From: Eutrophocola sp965662685
Lineage (GTDB): Bacteria > Pseudomonadota > Gammaproteobacteria > Pseudomonadales > Pseudohongiellaceae
Assembly: GCA_965662685.1 (NCBI GenBank)
Contig: CBFIIQ010000006.1
Span: 1 to 64,000 of the forward strand
Direction of reading: 5' to 3'
DNA length: 64,000 nucleotides
Shown here: in pieces, positions 24,405 through 33,921 of the stretch
Layout: each line of letters starts with the position of its first letter
Numbering within the stretch: position 1 is the first letter of the stretch
Position numbers and translations under genes: made by a program
The notes under the pieces: model-generated
Seen by the model: only the letters and a program-made list of their open reading frames with translations
What the model was told of the DNA's origin: nothing
Database searches by the model: none

Positions 24405-27071
24405 TTACTGCAAACTTTTGCTGACCACCTCATACACATCCGAAGACAGTGCCGGGGTATCAATCACCCGCTGTAATGCCGCCCGCATCATTGCCTGTCG
24501 CTGTTTATTGTATTTTTTCCAGCGAGTAAGTGGTGTGAGTAGACGAGAGGCAATCTGGGGATTAATACCATTAAGTAACACAACCTGTTCTGCCAGAAAA
24601 TCATAACCACTGCCATCAAGCTGATGAAAACCGACAGCGTTGTTATGACAAAAGGCACCGATTACGCTGCGTACCTTGTTTGGATTTTTAATATCAAAGG
24701 CAGGATGCTCCATCAGTGAACGCACAGTTGCCAAATTATCAGGGATACTCGGGGCGCATTGCATGGAGAACCATTGCTCGATAACCAGGGTTTCATCAGC
24801 CCACTTTTTATAAAAGTCTGCCAGCAATTCATCCCGAATTGGCTGACTCAAACCAGATGGGTTATTGACCAATGCCCTGAGAGCCGCACTGCTGTCAGTC
24901 ATATTATTAGCCGACACAAATTGCTCACGGACCAATTGCCAATAATCGGTATTATCCAGGCATGCCAGGTAGTTCAAGACGGTATTTTTTAAACTCCTGC
25001 GCGCAATTTCATCAGCCTCCACCCGATAGGCCGTATCAATATTGCAAAGGGTATATACTTCCAGCAAGGCTTTCTCCATATGCTCAGCCAGATAGCGCCT
25101 GAGAAATTCACGCACCTCATGGATACCATCCACATCAACCTCATCAGCCAATTCTGCCAGATAGGCTTCAGCAGGCAACACCAATAAATTTGCCAGCATC
25201 GCCCTGTCGATCGATTGATCCATCATGGCTGATTGCAAAACACTGCTGTAAGCGCTGAGCAAGCGCGCATCCACTTCCAGCGGTTTATTTGTCTGCCTGG
25301 CGACAAGCAAGTCATCAAGTACCTGAAGGGCCAGTTGCTGAGAAGCTTCCCACCGCGCAAAGCCATCCTGTTCGTGCTGAATCAGCAGCATGAGCTCATC
25401 CCGACTATAGGGATAATGCAATTTAACCGGCGCTGAAAATTCCCGAAGCAGGACCGGAACCGGTTGAGCCGCTACATTTCTGAAAATAAAATCCTGTTCC
25501 ACAGCGCTAACTTCAATCACCTTGTCATTGGCTGGCACGCCATCATTCAGGTCCATTACCAGTGGCTCGCCAGCACTGTTCAGCAGCCCCATTCGCAAGG
25601 GAATGGTAAAAGCCTCTTTGCTGGGTTGAGAGGGCGTTGAAGGACAGGACTGTTTGATTGTCAGGGTGAAGGTCTTTTGCTGATCATCATAGTATCCACT
25701 GATATCCAGTCTTGGGGTTCCGGCCTGGGAATACCATCGTCTGAATTGGGTAAGATCCAATCCGGACACGTCTTCCATGGTGCTAACAAAATCTTCAGTA
25801 GTCACCGCTTTTCCATCAAAGCGCTCAAAATACAGATCCGTGCCTTTTCTAAACAGCTCTGGGCCTAAAAGATTTGCCTGCATTCTGACAATTTCTGCGC
25901 CTTTTTCATAGATAGTGACTGTATAGAAATTCGAGATTTCCATATAGGACTCGGGTCTCACAGAATGTGACATGGGGCCTGCATCTTCAGCAAACTGTAT
26001 GGTCCTGAGAAAGCTGGCATCTTCTATTCGCTTCACAGCTCTGGAACCCATATCAGCGGAAAACTCCGAGTCTCGATAAACAGTAAACCCTTCTTTGAGA
26101 CTTAACTGAAACCAGTCCCGGCAAGTTACCCGATTTCCTGACCAGTTATGAAAATACTCGTGAGCCACAATGGCTTCTATGCGCTGAAAAGCCTGATCAG
26201 TTGATGTCTCGGGTTTTGCCAGCACACAGGAAGAATTAAAGATATTCAGACCCTTGTTCTCCATGGCACCCATGTTGAAATCATCAACGGCAACAATCAT
26301 AAAGATATCCAGATCGTATTCCCTGCCGTACACCTCCTCATCCCAGCGCATCGCTTTTTTCAGGGAAGTCATGGCAAAGTCGCACTTATCGAGATCCTTT
26401 GCTTCAACAAAAATTCGCAATTGAATCTCACGCCCTGAACTCGTAATAAAAGTGTCATCAAAAGGTTTCAGATCGCCGGCCACCAGGGCAAACAGATAGC
26501 TGGGCTTTTTAAAAGGGTCATTCCAGGTGACAAAGTGGCGACCATCATCAAGCACACCACTATCGATATGATTGCCGTTGGAAAGCAAGACCGGGTAAAG
26601 AGTTTTATCTGCCTCGATCCTGGTGGTAAAGCTGGAGAGCACATCAGGACGGTCAAGATAATAGGTAATTTTTCTGAAACCTTCCGGTTCGCACTGGGTA
26701 CAATACATCACCCGTGATTTATATAGTCCTTCCAGGCTTGTATTGTCCTGCGGCATGATTCTGGTTTCACATTCCAGTGTAAAGCTATCCGGTACGTCAA
26801 AGATAACAAGAGACTCCCCTGTCACCCTGTAAGCGGAAGAGTCCAGAGCATTGCCATCAATGCAAACTTCTTCAAGGTGGAGGTCCCTGCCGTCAAGGAC
26901 AAGTTCGTTTAAGGTATCAACACTTGCTTCGCGGTTTCGACTAAAGACCAGGCGTGAACGGACAAGAGTTTTATCTTCAAATAGCTGGAAATCAAGGTGT
27001 GTTTCCTCGATCAAAAAAACTGGCGGCTGATAATCTTTCAGGTAAACCGTTTTACCCTGAGCGTCTTTCAT
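24405..27071 (-). CDS. pepN: Aminopeptidase N
   Basis: This 888-residue M1 metallopeptidase is close to E. coli PepN (870). I place the start at the ATG at 27071 (MKDAQGKTVYLKDYQPP), with AGGA seven bases upstream, not at the longer frame. The exopeptidase motif GAMEN and the zinc motif HEYFH with the downstream Glu are present. The protein removes N-terminal amino acids from peptides in the cytoplasm. It follows the DUF2797 gene by 40 bases, a common pairing in gammaproteobacteria. Confidence 0.97.
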   Translation of the reverse strand: MKDAQGKTVYLKDYQPPVFLIEETHLDFQLFEDKTLVRSRLVFSRNREASVDTLNELVLDGRDLHLEEVCIDGNALDSSAYRVTGESLVIFDVPDSFTLECETRIMPQDNTSLEGLYKSRVMYCTQCEPEGFRKITYYLDRPDVLSSFTTRIEADKTLYPVLLSNGNHIDSGVLDDGRHFVTWNDPFKKPSYLFALVAGDLKPFDDTFITSSGREIQLRIFVEAKDLDKCDFAMTSLKKAMRWDEEVYGREYDLDIFMIVAVDDFNMGAMENKGLNIFNSSCVLAKPETSTDQAFQRIEAIVAHEYFHNWSGNRVTCRDWFQLSLKEGFTVYRDSEFSADMGSRAVKRIEDASFLRTIQFAEDAGPMSHSVRPESYMEISNFYTVTIYEKGAEIVRMQANLLGPELFRKGTDLYFERFDGKAVTTEDFVSTMEDVSGLDLTQFRRWYSQAGTPRLDISGYYDDQQKTFTLTIKQSCPSTPSQPSKEAFTIPLRMGLLNSAGEPLVMDLNDGVPANDKVIEVSAVEQDFIFRNVAAQPVPVLLREFSAPVKLHYPYSRDELMLLIQHEQDGFARWEASQQLALQVLDDLLVARQTNKPLEVDARLLSAYSSVLQSAMMDQSIDRAMLANLLVLPAEAYLAELADEVDVDGIHEVREFLRRYLAEHMEKALLEVYTLCNIDTAYRVEADEIARRSLKNTVLNYLACLDNTDYWQLVREQFVSANNMTDSSAALRALVNNPSGLSQPIRDELLADFYKKWADETLVIEQWFSMQCAPSIPDNLATVRSLMEHPAFDIKNPNKVRSVIGAFCHNNAVGFHQLDGSGYDFLAEQVVLLNGINPQIASRLLTPLTRWKKYNKQRQAMMRAALQRVIDTPALSSDVYEVVSKSLQ

Positions 27072-27111
27072 GAATGATCCTGTATATAATATCTGATGAC
27101 TAAAAAATTGA

Positions 27112-27942
27112 TTAATCAGTAGCAAGAGCTACCTGATAGCCTGAATACTTACGCAAATTGATTACACCGGTATCAAAAATCAGGTATTGACCTTTGATAC
27201 CGGTTAAAACGCCCTCAACAAGCGGTTCTTTATCAAGGTTGAATGAGGTGACTTTTTCCGGGAAATTCTGCACCGGATAATCAATTGAAACTGGTGACAC
27301 ACCGTTAAGAATACTGATGGCATGTATACCAAATTGATGTACAAGATCCTCCAACTCCTTTTCGCACAAACCCAACAAGCGATCCCGCTCATCCTCAAGG
27401 TTTATTTCTTCCACCTCCCCCTTCAACATGTTGCGCCAATTGGTTCGATCCGTCACATGGCGCTTGAATATAATCTCCGCAAAACCTGATTGCTGCCTTG
27501 AACGAACTCTTATGATGGGAAGAGCCTGTATTGCACCCTGATCAATCCACCGTGTGGGCACCTGCGATGCTCGGGTAATTCCAATTTTAAGACCCGAAGA
27601 ATTTGCCAGATAGACAATATGATCCTGCATACAGAACTCGTCACCCCAAACGGGTTCCCGGCATGTTCCTGCATCGTAGTGGCATTTTTCTGGAGAAATA
27701 ACACAGCTGTCACACTGGGCAAGTTTCTGAAAACAGGGATAGCAATATCCCTGGTTAAAACTCTTTTTGGAGATTCGTCCACAATGAACGCAATTGATCT
27801 GACCCAGAAATTCAATAGTTAATTTATTGCCAATAAGAGCATTTAGAGGAACTGACTCATCCCCGAAAACCATAAAATACGAAACCGGATTATCCAGACG
27901 ACTCCTCATTTTATGAAGTTGTCCACGTTGTATTTCAGGCAT
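27112..27942 (-). CDS. DUF2797 protein (zinc-ribbon plus GIY-YIG-like fold)
   Basis: This 276-residue protein matches the DUF2797 family. It has a cysteine-rich first half (NCVHCGRIS, GYCYPCF and CDSC, likely one or two zinc sites), then IVYLANSSGLKIGITRASQVPTRWIDQGA, which resembles the two strands of a GIY-YIG nuclease core but lacks a clear catalytic set. It lies between the DUF1315 gene and pepN, all on the minus strand, as in many gammaproteobacteria. The function is unknown. Confidence 0.87.
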   Translation of the reverse strand: MPEIQRGQLHKMRSRLDNPVSYFMVFGDESVPLNALIGNKLTIEFLGQINCVHCGRISKKSFNQGYCYPCFQKLAQCDSCVISPEKCHYDAGTCREPVWGDEFCMQDHIVYLANSSGLKIGITRASQVPTRWIDQGAIQALPIIRVRSRQQSGFAEIIFKRHVTDRTNWRNMLKGEVEEINLEDERDRLLGLCEKELEDLVHQFGIHAISILNGVSPVSIDYPVQNFPEKVTSFNLDKEPLVEGVLTGIKGQYLIFDTGVINLRKYSGYQVALATD

Positions 27943-28030
27943 GCTGTTTACTCTTTAAATTCCTGCTATGGTTTTTTGTGAACATCTCATGAAACCTCTT
28001 CATTTTGCAGAATGACTAATGACTTTGACA

Positions 28031-28336
28031 TCAATGGATATCCTTGCTGCTTTGATCTATATGATCTGTACCCGCTTTTTCCCGTTCCGCTTCACCCTTA
28101 CTACAGGTACTTCCCTCCCTGTTAATAAAGCCAACACGCTCTTGCGGAGATATAAAAGTCTTGTCGTAAGCAATAATGGCCTGAAGGCAGTGTTCTTTCT
28201 GTTCGACTGTTAACTTTTCACCATTTTCCCAGTGACCTAGTTCAACTGCCGTTTTCAGTGCCTGGTGAATTTCTGGAGTCATTGTCGCCAGCAAGGCGGC
28301 AATAGAGTTTTGATCAGTTTTTGTTTTCTCTGACAT
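28031..28336 (-). CDS. yeaC: DUF1315 (YeaC-like) protein
   Basis: This 101-residue protein contains MTPEIHQALKTAVELGHWENG and LTVEQKEHCLQAII, which match the core of E. coli YeaC. The C-terminal tail is charged and less conserved. It is a small, probably soluble helical protein with no known function. It starts only five bases after the rhomboid gene, so it is co-transcribed with it. Confidence 0.87.
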   Translation of the reverse strand: MSEKTKTDQNSIAALLATMTPEIHQALKTAVELGHWENGEKLTVEQKEHCLQAIIAYDKTFISPQERVGFINREGSTCSKGEAEREKAGTDHIDQSSKDIH

Positions 28337-28341
28337 ATCTT

Positions 28342-29232
28342 TTACTGTTTTTTCATTTTGTTTGTTTTAATTCGAGCCAGGCGACTTATGGTTGCCGCAA
28401 AAGCTCCATATACAACTCCGGTTAACAAGCCGCCGATATGCGCCTCATCTGCGATAAAATCCAGATTGATTACGGTAATAATAACCAGACTTAGCAACAG
28501 GAAGAAGATCAATGGCCCGGGCAATGAAAGGTTTTTTTTGGGATCAAAAAGTTGCCACATCCATATATAGGAAAAAAGCCCATACACAACCCCTGACATC
28601 CCGCCAAAATATATGGAACCGCCATAAAGATACTGTGTTGTGTTTGAAACCAGAGCAATAACAACTATAAGCACCAGTAAAGACCAGCTTGCCTGAACCG
28701 TCTCAATTCTGCGCCCGAACTCCCACAGCCAGAGCATATTGAATGCAAGGTGGATGATCCCACCATGCAGTAACATGGGAGAAATCATTTTAACAAACTG
28801 TAATGCTGAGAAATTGGCTTTAACATTATTCAAATCAATAATACGAGTGCCAAAACTAAAATCAGGGTAAAGCATTGCCCTGGTCAAATCTGTCATTGCA
28901 TTCAAGGGGGCCAGGAAGGCAAGAATAATGCAAATTACTATAAGGCTGAGTGTAAATGGTGCTTTGCGAAACGCATGGAATATTTTGCCGAGGAAATCCC
29001 TGAGGCTAAAATAGGAAACAAAATCTGATGAATCCGCGGCGTCGGGTGTCACTTCCCCGCGTAGCCACTGATGGTACAAATGGCTTGCTACCACTACCTG
29101 ACTCTGATCAGGAATTGTCAGGATTTGCCGGGCGTCTACTTCATAAATACGGTGTGATATTTTTCTTTGCCACAAAATCCTGCTGAATTGCCCCAGGTCT
29201 TCCTGTATTGAAATATCCAGAACTTTATACAT
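28342..29232 (-). CDS. Rhomboid-family intramembrane serine protease (GlpG-like)
   Basis: This 296-residue protein has an N-terminal cytoplasmic domain of about 90 residues like that of GlpG, then six membrane helices. The catalytic pair is Ser213 in GGMSGVVYG and His265 in EAHIGG; the HLAFNMLWLWEFG segment supplies the oxyanion-hole His and Asn. It cleaves membrane proteins within the bilayer. It lies 18 bases downstream of nadK on the same strand. The order nadK, rhomboid, DUF1315, DUF2797, pepN suggests a conserved block. Confidence 0.93.
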   Translation of the reverse strand: MYKVLDISIQEDLGQFSRILWQRKISHRIYEVDARQILTIPDQSQVVVASHLYHQWLRGEVTPDAADSSDFVSYFSLRDFLGKIFHAFRKAPFTLSLIVICIILAFLAPLNAMTDLTRAMLYPDFSFGTRIIDLNNVKANFSALQFVKMISPMLLHGGIIHLAFNMLWLWEFGRRIETVQASWSLLVLIVVIALVSNTTQYLYGGSIYFGGMSGVVYGLFSYIWMWQLFDPKKNLSLPGPLIFFLLLSLVIITVINLDFIADEAHIGGLLTGVVYGAFAATISRLARIKTNKMKKQ

Positions 29233-29250
29233 AGTGCAAAATTAGCTGTG

Positions 29251-30144
29251 TTATCGATTGAAGGATCTGTTTGTTGGTCGTTGAGACCAACCCAGTTTGC
29301 TGCGACAGGTTTCATAATAATCATAGTCTGCAGGGTGTAATATTTTTAACTCTTTCTGCTTTTTACGAATCGTAATCCGGTCTCCCGCGGAACAGCTATG
29401 ACTCATAGCGCCATCACAGCTCAGCTGTGGGAGAATATTGTGCCGGGTACCCACCACAAGGGTTAACTCCCGGTTTCCTTCTACAACAATGGGACGACTA
29501 CTCAGACTATGGGGATTTATAGGGACTAAAACTATGGCATCCAACCGGGGATGCATAATCGGCCCACCCGCTGACATTGCATAGGCTGTAGACCCGGTCG
29601 GGGTTGCTATTATTAGTCCATCCGAGGCCTGGTTATAGACAAATTCATTATCAATATAAAGCTCAAACTCTATCATTTGCACTGCCTTGCCTGGATGCAA
29701 AACAATGTCATTCAGAGCTGAGCCAAGATAATTTTGCTCACCTTCTCCTATAAATAAATCAAGTAGAAATCTCGACTCAATTTTAAATTCGCCGTCAAGT
29801 ATTGGCTGCAGCGTGGATTCAATATCATCAGGCAGAATATCAGTTAAAAAGCCAAGTTTTCCCCGGTTAATTCCTGTCACGGGTAGCGCATGATCGGCAA
29901 GGCTGGACGCCACTTGTAAAAGGCTGCCATCTCCCCCTACCACGATCACCAAATCGCAATTACTACCGAGCTTATCCAGAGAAAATACCGGATATTTATT
30001 CCCATCCAGTATATTGGCTATATTTTCATCAAGGAGAATATTTATACCGGAGTTTTTCTCAAGGAATCGAATGACAGTCTGAAGAGAATCAACAATTTCG
30101 ATATTGTTTCTTGCCGTCAGTCCAATGGTATTAAATTGCGCCAT
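29251..30144 (-). CDS. nadK: NAD kinase
   Basis: This 297-residue enzyme phosphorylates NAD to NADP. GGDGSLLQ at 70-77 holds the catalytic Asp, and ATPTGSTAYAMSAGGP is the second signature that binds NAD. Length and motifs match E. coli NadK (292). The start codon lies 134 bases from that of the divergent sugar-nucleotide dehydrogenase gene, and the gene is the first of the block that continues with the rhomboid gene. Confidence 0.97.
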   Translation of the reverse strand: MAQFNTIGLTARNNIEIVDSLQTVIRFLEKNSGINILLDENIANILDGNKYPVFSLDKLGSNCDLVIVVGGDGSLLQVASSLADHALPVTGINRGKLGFLTDILPDDIESTLQPILDGEFKIESRFLLDLFIGEGEQNYLGSALNDIVLHPGKAVQMIEFELYIDNEFVYNQASDGLIIATPTGSTAYAMSAGGPIMHPRLDAIVLVPINPHSLSSRPIVVEGNRELTLVVGTRHNILPQLSCDGAMSHSCSAGDRITIRKKQKELKILHPADYDYYETCRSKLGWSQRPTNRSFNR

Positions 30145-30247
30145 ATCACTATGCGATTAAATTGTAATATTGATAAGTATATCACGGCCTATCGACCATC
30201 TATGGGCTTATTGTATATAAGTCGAGGCATGCCAAAGGGATTTCTTT

Positions 30248-30253
30248 TATAAT
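30248..30253 (+). promoter_or_regulatory. Possible -10 element of the TviB-like gene
   Basis: A perfect TATAAT lies 26 bases upstream of the start codon in the divergent nadK spacer. No good -35 is found at 16-18 bases upstream, so activator help or chance is possible. Confidence 0.35.
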
Positions 30254-30278
30254 ACGCAAGAACAATCAAGGAACCGGA

Positions 30279-31553
30279 ATGGATATAAATAATACAAGAG
30301 TTGCCGTTATTGGCCTCGGTTATGTGGGCTTACCCCTCATGGTCGAATTTGCCAAAAAATATCCTACTCTCGGCTTTGATATCAATGAGAAAAGGATTAA
30401 AAATCTCAGAGAAGGCATCGATTTGATGAAAGATCTGAGCAAGAACGAATTGGAAGAAGCGGTCCACGGCAGTTTTTCAGAGGACCCGGCTGATCTCAAA
30501 AATTTCAACGTTTATATTATTACCGTTCCAACCCCTGTAGATAAAAACAATCGCCCGGACTTGACCGCTCTTGAAAATACCAGCCAGCTTGTAGGTGAGG
30601 TTCTCTCTAAACAAGATATTGTCATTTATGAGTCAACGGTTTTTCCCGGCGCTACTGAAGAAGTTTGCATTCCTATACTTGAAAAATTTTCCGGCTTGAG
30701 ACTCAATGAATCATTTTATGTTGGATACAGCCCGGAAAGAATAAATCCTGGTGACAAAAAGTATCGATTATCATCTGTCATAAAAGTCACTGCAGGCTCC
30801 AATAAAGAAGCTGCCAGTTTTGTTGACAATCTTTATCTATCCATCATTACAGCAGGAACGCATCCAGCCAGTAGTATTAAAGTTGCAGAAGCAGCTAAAG
30901 TCATCGAAAACACACAACGAGATTTAAATATTGCGCTAATTAATGAATTAAGCATTATTTTTCATCGCCTGGGCATTGATACAGAAGAAGTGCTTGACGC
31001 CGCCGGGACGAAATGGAACTTTCTACCCTTCAGGCCTGGTCTGGTAGGGGGCCATTGTATTGGCGTCGACCCTTATTACCTTACCTATAAATCCCAGGAA
31101 ATTGGCTACCATCCTGAAGTGATTCTTGCAGGCCGCCGTATTAATGATGAAATGGGGACCTATATCAGTGAACGAGTCGTTAAAGACATGACTCGAAAAC
31201 GCATCCATATCGTTGACGCCAATATCCTGATAATGGGCTTAACGTTTAAAGAAAATTGTCCCGATGTACGAAACACAAGAGTCGTAGAAATAATTAGAGG
31301 GTTAGAAGATTACCAGGCAAATGTTGATATTTATGACCCCTGGGCTGAACCCGAGAATGCAAAACTGGAATATGGAATAGATTTGTTGTCTGAGCCCGAA
31401 CCCGGAAAATATGATGCCGTCATTATAGCGGTTGCCCATGACAGTTTTAGACAAATGGAATTGCAGAACATCAGAAGTTTCTGCAAGGAAAATTATGTGA
31501 TATTTGATGTCAAATACCTGTTCCCGTTAACAGAAAAACTGGAAAGACTGTAA
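30279..31553 (+). CDS. tviB: UDP-GlcNAc C6 dehydrogenase, TviB/WbpO type
   Basis: This 424-residue enzyme oxidises C6 of a UDP-N-acetylhexosamine to the uronic acid, using two NAD. It has the Rossmann start VAVIGLGYVGLPL, the YESTVFPGATEE segment, and the catalytic Cys260 in GGHCIGVDPYYL. The sequence closely follows Salmonella TviB, including SPERINPGDKK and AAKVIENTQRDLN. The product would feed capsule or O-antigen synthesis, but no glycosyltransferase or epimerase gene (such as a TviC type) lies nearby. It is apparently monocistronic. Confidence 0.92.
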   Translation: MDINNTRVAVIGLGYVGLPLMVEFAKKYPTLGFDINEKRIKNLREGIDLMKDLSKNELEEAVHGSFSEDPADLKNFNVYIITVPTPVDKNNRPDLTALENTSQLVGEVLSKQDIVIYESTVFPGATEEVCIPILEKFSGLRLNESFYVGYSPERINPGDKKYRLSSVIKVTAGSNKEAASFVDNLYLSIITAGTHPASSIKVAEAAKVIENTQRDLNIALINELSIIFHRLGIDTEEVLDAAGTKWNFLPFRPGLVGGHCIGVDPYYLTYKSQEIGYHPEVILAGRRINDEMGTYISERVVKDMTRKRIHIVDANILIMGLTFKENCPDVRNTRVVEIIRGLEDYQANVDIYDPWAEPENAKLEYGIDLLSEPEPGKYDAVIIAVAHDSFRQMELQNIRSFCKENYVIFDVKYLFPLTEKLERL

Positions 31554-31567
31554 TCAGGTTTTTGCTG

Positions 31568-31582
31568 CTTGCGTAGCGCAAG
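31568..31582 (+). terminator. Weak hairpin after the TviB-like gene
   Basis: CTTGCG / CGCAAG stem with a 3-base loop, 15 bases after the stop codon. The following bases are only moderately T rich, so termination here is uncertain. Confidence 0.35.
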
Positions 31583-31652
31583 AAATCTTTATTACAGACC
31601 AGGTCAAAACAGAACAGTCTATGTTCGAAGTGTCAGGTGGTATTGCAGAAAT

Positions 31653-33872
31653 TTATTGAAGGTTAATTGTCAACGGTGTCGCCGCATAAATAAGCTCACC
31701 TGAATCGACCATCCTGTAAGCGCTATAAATATTAACCCGCCCTGAAAGGCCAGCAGTCTGCAAGTCAAGCTCGCTGACCACATCGAACAATTCTCTTTCC
31801 GACATTACCCTGGGGGCCGATGTAGGCAGCAGGGTTTTCAGGCTGCCATTAAATTGAACCAAATTACCTTCACTATTAAGCTGATAAAGAGTTTCCCGCC
31901 CTTTTACAATCACCAGATGAGTGACAAATTCCTTATCAAGTTGCTCAGGCAAGGGATTGATCTTCATGCGCAAGCTGATTTTGTCATCAACCAGAAAGGC
32001 GCGTGAGAAGTTTTTACCTGATTGTGTATACGCACCCAGACCTAATTCAATGTCAGTCATCCCTGTTTGTTGCGACACTGCAGGAAATTCAGCAAGCCTG
32101 TCTTCCTGACTGGAATAATAATTTGCGATCTGGTATTTCACCGTATTCAGGGTAGAAACAGCATCGGCATCAACAAGATCATCGCTGTCTGCCCCACATT
32201 GGTAAGGGCCACAAGTTCGTGTAGGATCTGAAAAGCGGTATAAGCGGTTAACTACATTAAAGTCTTCCGGGAATGCCATCATCGTGACAAAAGTATTATC
32301 TACACCAAAACCCGCTGAATATGGAAATGTGCCACCATTAGGGTCTTCCCGTCGAGAATGGGCAAGCCCCAGGTTATGCCCTATTTCATGGGCAAGTACA
32401 CTATCATCCTTGCAGTCTATGTTTATCACGGAGTAGGCAAAGTCCTTGTGATAGCTTGCTGAAAAATCCCCCCTTGTGCCTTTCCCGCCTAGATTGGAAA
32501 GACCACAAATCCCATCTTCTTCTCCGGTTCGGAACAATATGACCAAATCACCACCAAATAATTCCCGACGTCGCTGAAGGTTGGCAAATGCGGTATCTGA
32601 CTGGAAGGTTATTTCGGAGAGATCCGTAAACAAATCATCAGCTGGAGCGTAACTAACCTCGTGCCCCCCGACAGGGCGTATAAAAATTCCGGTATTACTG
32701 TCTGCAAAAATCTTGTTAGCGACATTAAATAACTGGTTAATGCGTGTATCCACTTCTCCGTAATATAGCGAATCGACTTCAGGCGTGTAGGCTACCAGAA
32801 CATCAATTACCGTGGCCTGGTCTTTAAGATTATCAAATCCATCGAAGGGGTCAGTACCAGTAATCTGCTCATTGTAGTCACTGGTGCCATCTTCATCGGT
32901 ATCTGTAACAACGTCCCGATACACCTCGACAATAACATCACTTCGATCGTTATTTACCACCACGGTACTGTAAATCAGTGGGTGAGACTTTTCGTCGCTC
33001 GTTACAGTGAATGAAAGCTGCCTTGTTCCATCTACGGGTAAATCGCCCAAAACACAGCCCAGTACTGGCTCACCATCTGTTGACTCGAGAATCTCGCAGT
33101 CCTGTGGCAAATCATCCAATGTTGTGTTTTCAAGCAGGAAAAAAATATCGGTAAAAAGACTTTCCTGACCTTCCTTGCTTATATTGGTAAAGGTGAGATC
33201 AAAAGTGAGCTTGCCACCCAGGGGAATAATAGTTTCAGAAACCTGCTGATTAATCCTGATCTCAGTGAAAACGCTATCCTCACTAGCCGTATCATCTGTC
33301 CCCACAGGTACAATAGTGTCAGTCGTCGCAACCTTATCCCTGACTAATTCAAGTCGGCTAAACGCACCTGAGTAGGTATCCGGAGAAATCCTTGTTGCAT
33401 ATAACTGAAAGATTCCGGAAGGAGAAGTAAGAATGGCATGGGCTGTAAAATCACCTGCAGTGAGGACAAAGGCGTAATCCAGACCTGTATTGGTAATCGA
33501 GCCGTACCAGCTTTGATCTCCATTCTCCGCAAACCCTATCTCATCAATACGAATGGGATACACTGCCGTTCTGTTCACACGCAACTCAAATGTCTCACCT
33601 GCCGATATTTCTTTTAAGGCCGANNNNNNNNNAATACGAATGGGATACACTGCCGTTCTGTTCACACGCAACTCAAATGTCTCACCTGCCGATATTTCTT
33701 TTAAGGCCGAAAACTTGAGTATTCCAGTCGCTGGCGAACTGGCAATATCAAGTATCCAGACATTCTGCGCATTGGCTGATTGCATAAAACACAGGCATAA
33801 AATCAGGCAGAATAAACTCCTGATAAAAGTAACAGTAACCATGTGTTTCAATTGATGCCCAAAAAGACTCAT
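31653..33872 (-). CDS. Secreted M12B-like zinc metalloprotease
   Basis: The frame codes for 739 residues including an assembly gap; removing the duplicated 78 bp plus 9 N would leave about 710. A signal peptide ends near QSANAQ. The first part is beta rich, with an immunoglobulin-like DUF11-type domain (KLTFDLTFTNIS). A calcium-binding type-3 thrombospondin-like linker (DTDEDGTSDYNE) comes next. The reprolysin-like protease domain carries HEIGHNLGLAH, the HExxHxxxxxH zinc site, followed by the Met-turn region FVTMMAF. A C-terminal beta domain follows. It probably degrades extracellular protein. The start may be the inner ATG at 33842. Confidence 0.82.
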   Translation of the reverse strand: MSLFGHQLKHMVTVTFIRSLFCLILCLCFMQSANAQNVWILDIASSPATGILKFSALKEISAGETFELRVNRTAVYPIRIXXXSALKEISAGETFELRVNRTAVYPIRIDEIGFAENGDQSWYGSITNTGLDYAFVLTAGDFTAHAILTSPSGIFQLYATRISPDTYSGAFSRLELVRDKVATTDTIVPVGTDDTASEDSVFTEIRINQQVSETIIPLGGKLTFDLTFTNISKEGQESLFTDIFFLLENTTLDDLPQDCEILESTDGEPVLGCVLGDLPVDGTRQLSFTVTSDEKSHPLIYSTVVVNNDRSDVIVEVYRDVVTDTDEDGTSDYNEQITGTDPFDGFDNLKDQATVIDVLVAYTPEVDSLYYGEVDTRINQLFNVANKIFADSNTGIFIRPVGGHEVSYAPADDLFTDLSEITFQSDTAFANLQRRRELFGGDLVILFRTGEEDGICGLSNLGGKGTRGDFSASYHKDFAYSVINIDCKDDSVLAHEIGHNLGLAHSRREDPNGGTFPYSAGFGVDNTFVTMMAFPEDFNVVNRLYRFSDPTRTCGPYQCGADSDDLVDADAVSTLNTVKYQIANYYSSQEDRLAEFPAVSQQTGMTDIELGLGAYTQSGKNFSRAFLVDDKISLRMKINPLPEQLDKEFVTHLVIVKGRETLYQLNSEGNLVQFNGSLKTLLPTSAPRVMSERELFDVVSELDLQTAGLSGRVNIYSAYRMVDSGELIYAATPLTINLQ
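33546..33710. repeat. 78 bp perfect direct repeat flanking 9 N (assembly artefact)
   Basis: Bases 33546-33623 and 33633-33710 are identical, and the nine N at 33624-33632 lie exactly between them. Both ends of the join carry the same sequence, so the two contigs very probably overlap by 78 bp and were scaffolded without merging. The extra 87 bases are a multiple of three, which is why the frame survives. Confidence 0.9.
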
Positions 33873-33921
33873 TAATTTACTTTAATTTAATTCTTTATCT
33901 ATCTGATTTTAAAAGAGTATT

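Noticed and set aside
33546..33710. A true tandem repeat domain in the metalloprotease
   Set aside because: The copies are identical at the DNA level and separated exactly by N, so a scaffold artefact is far more likely.
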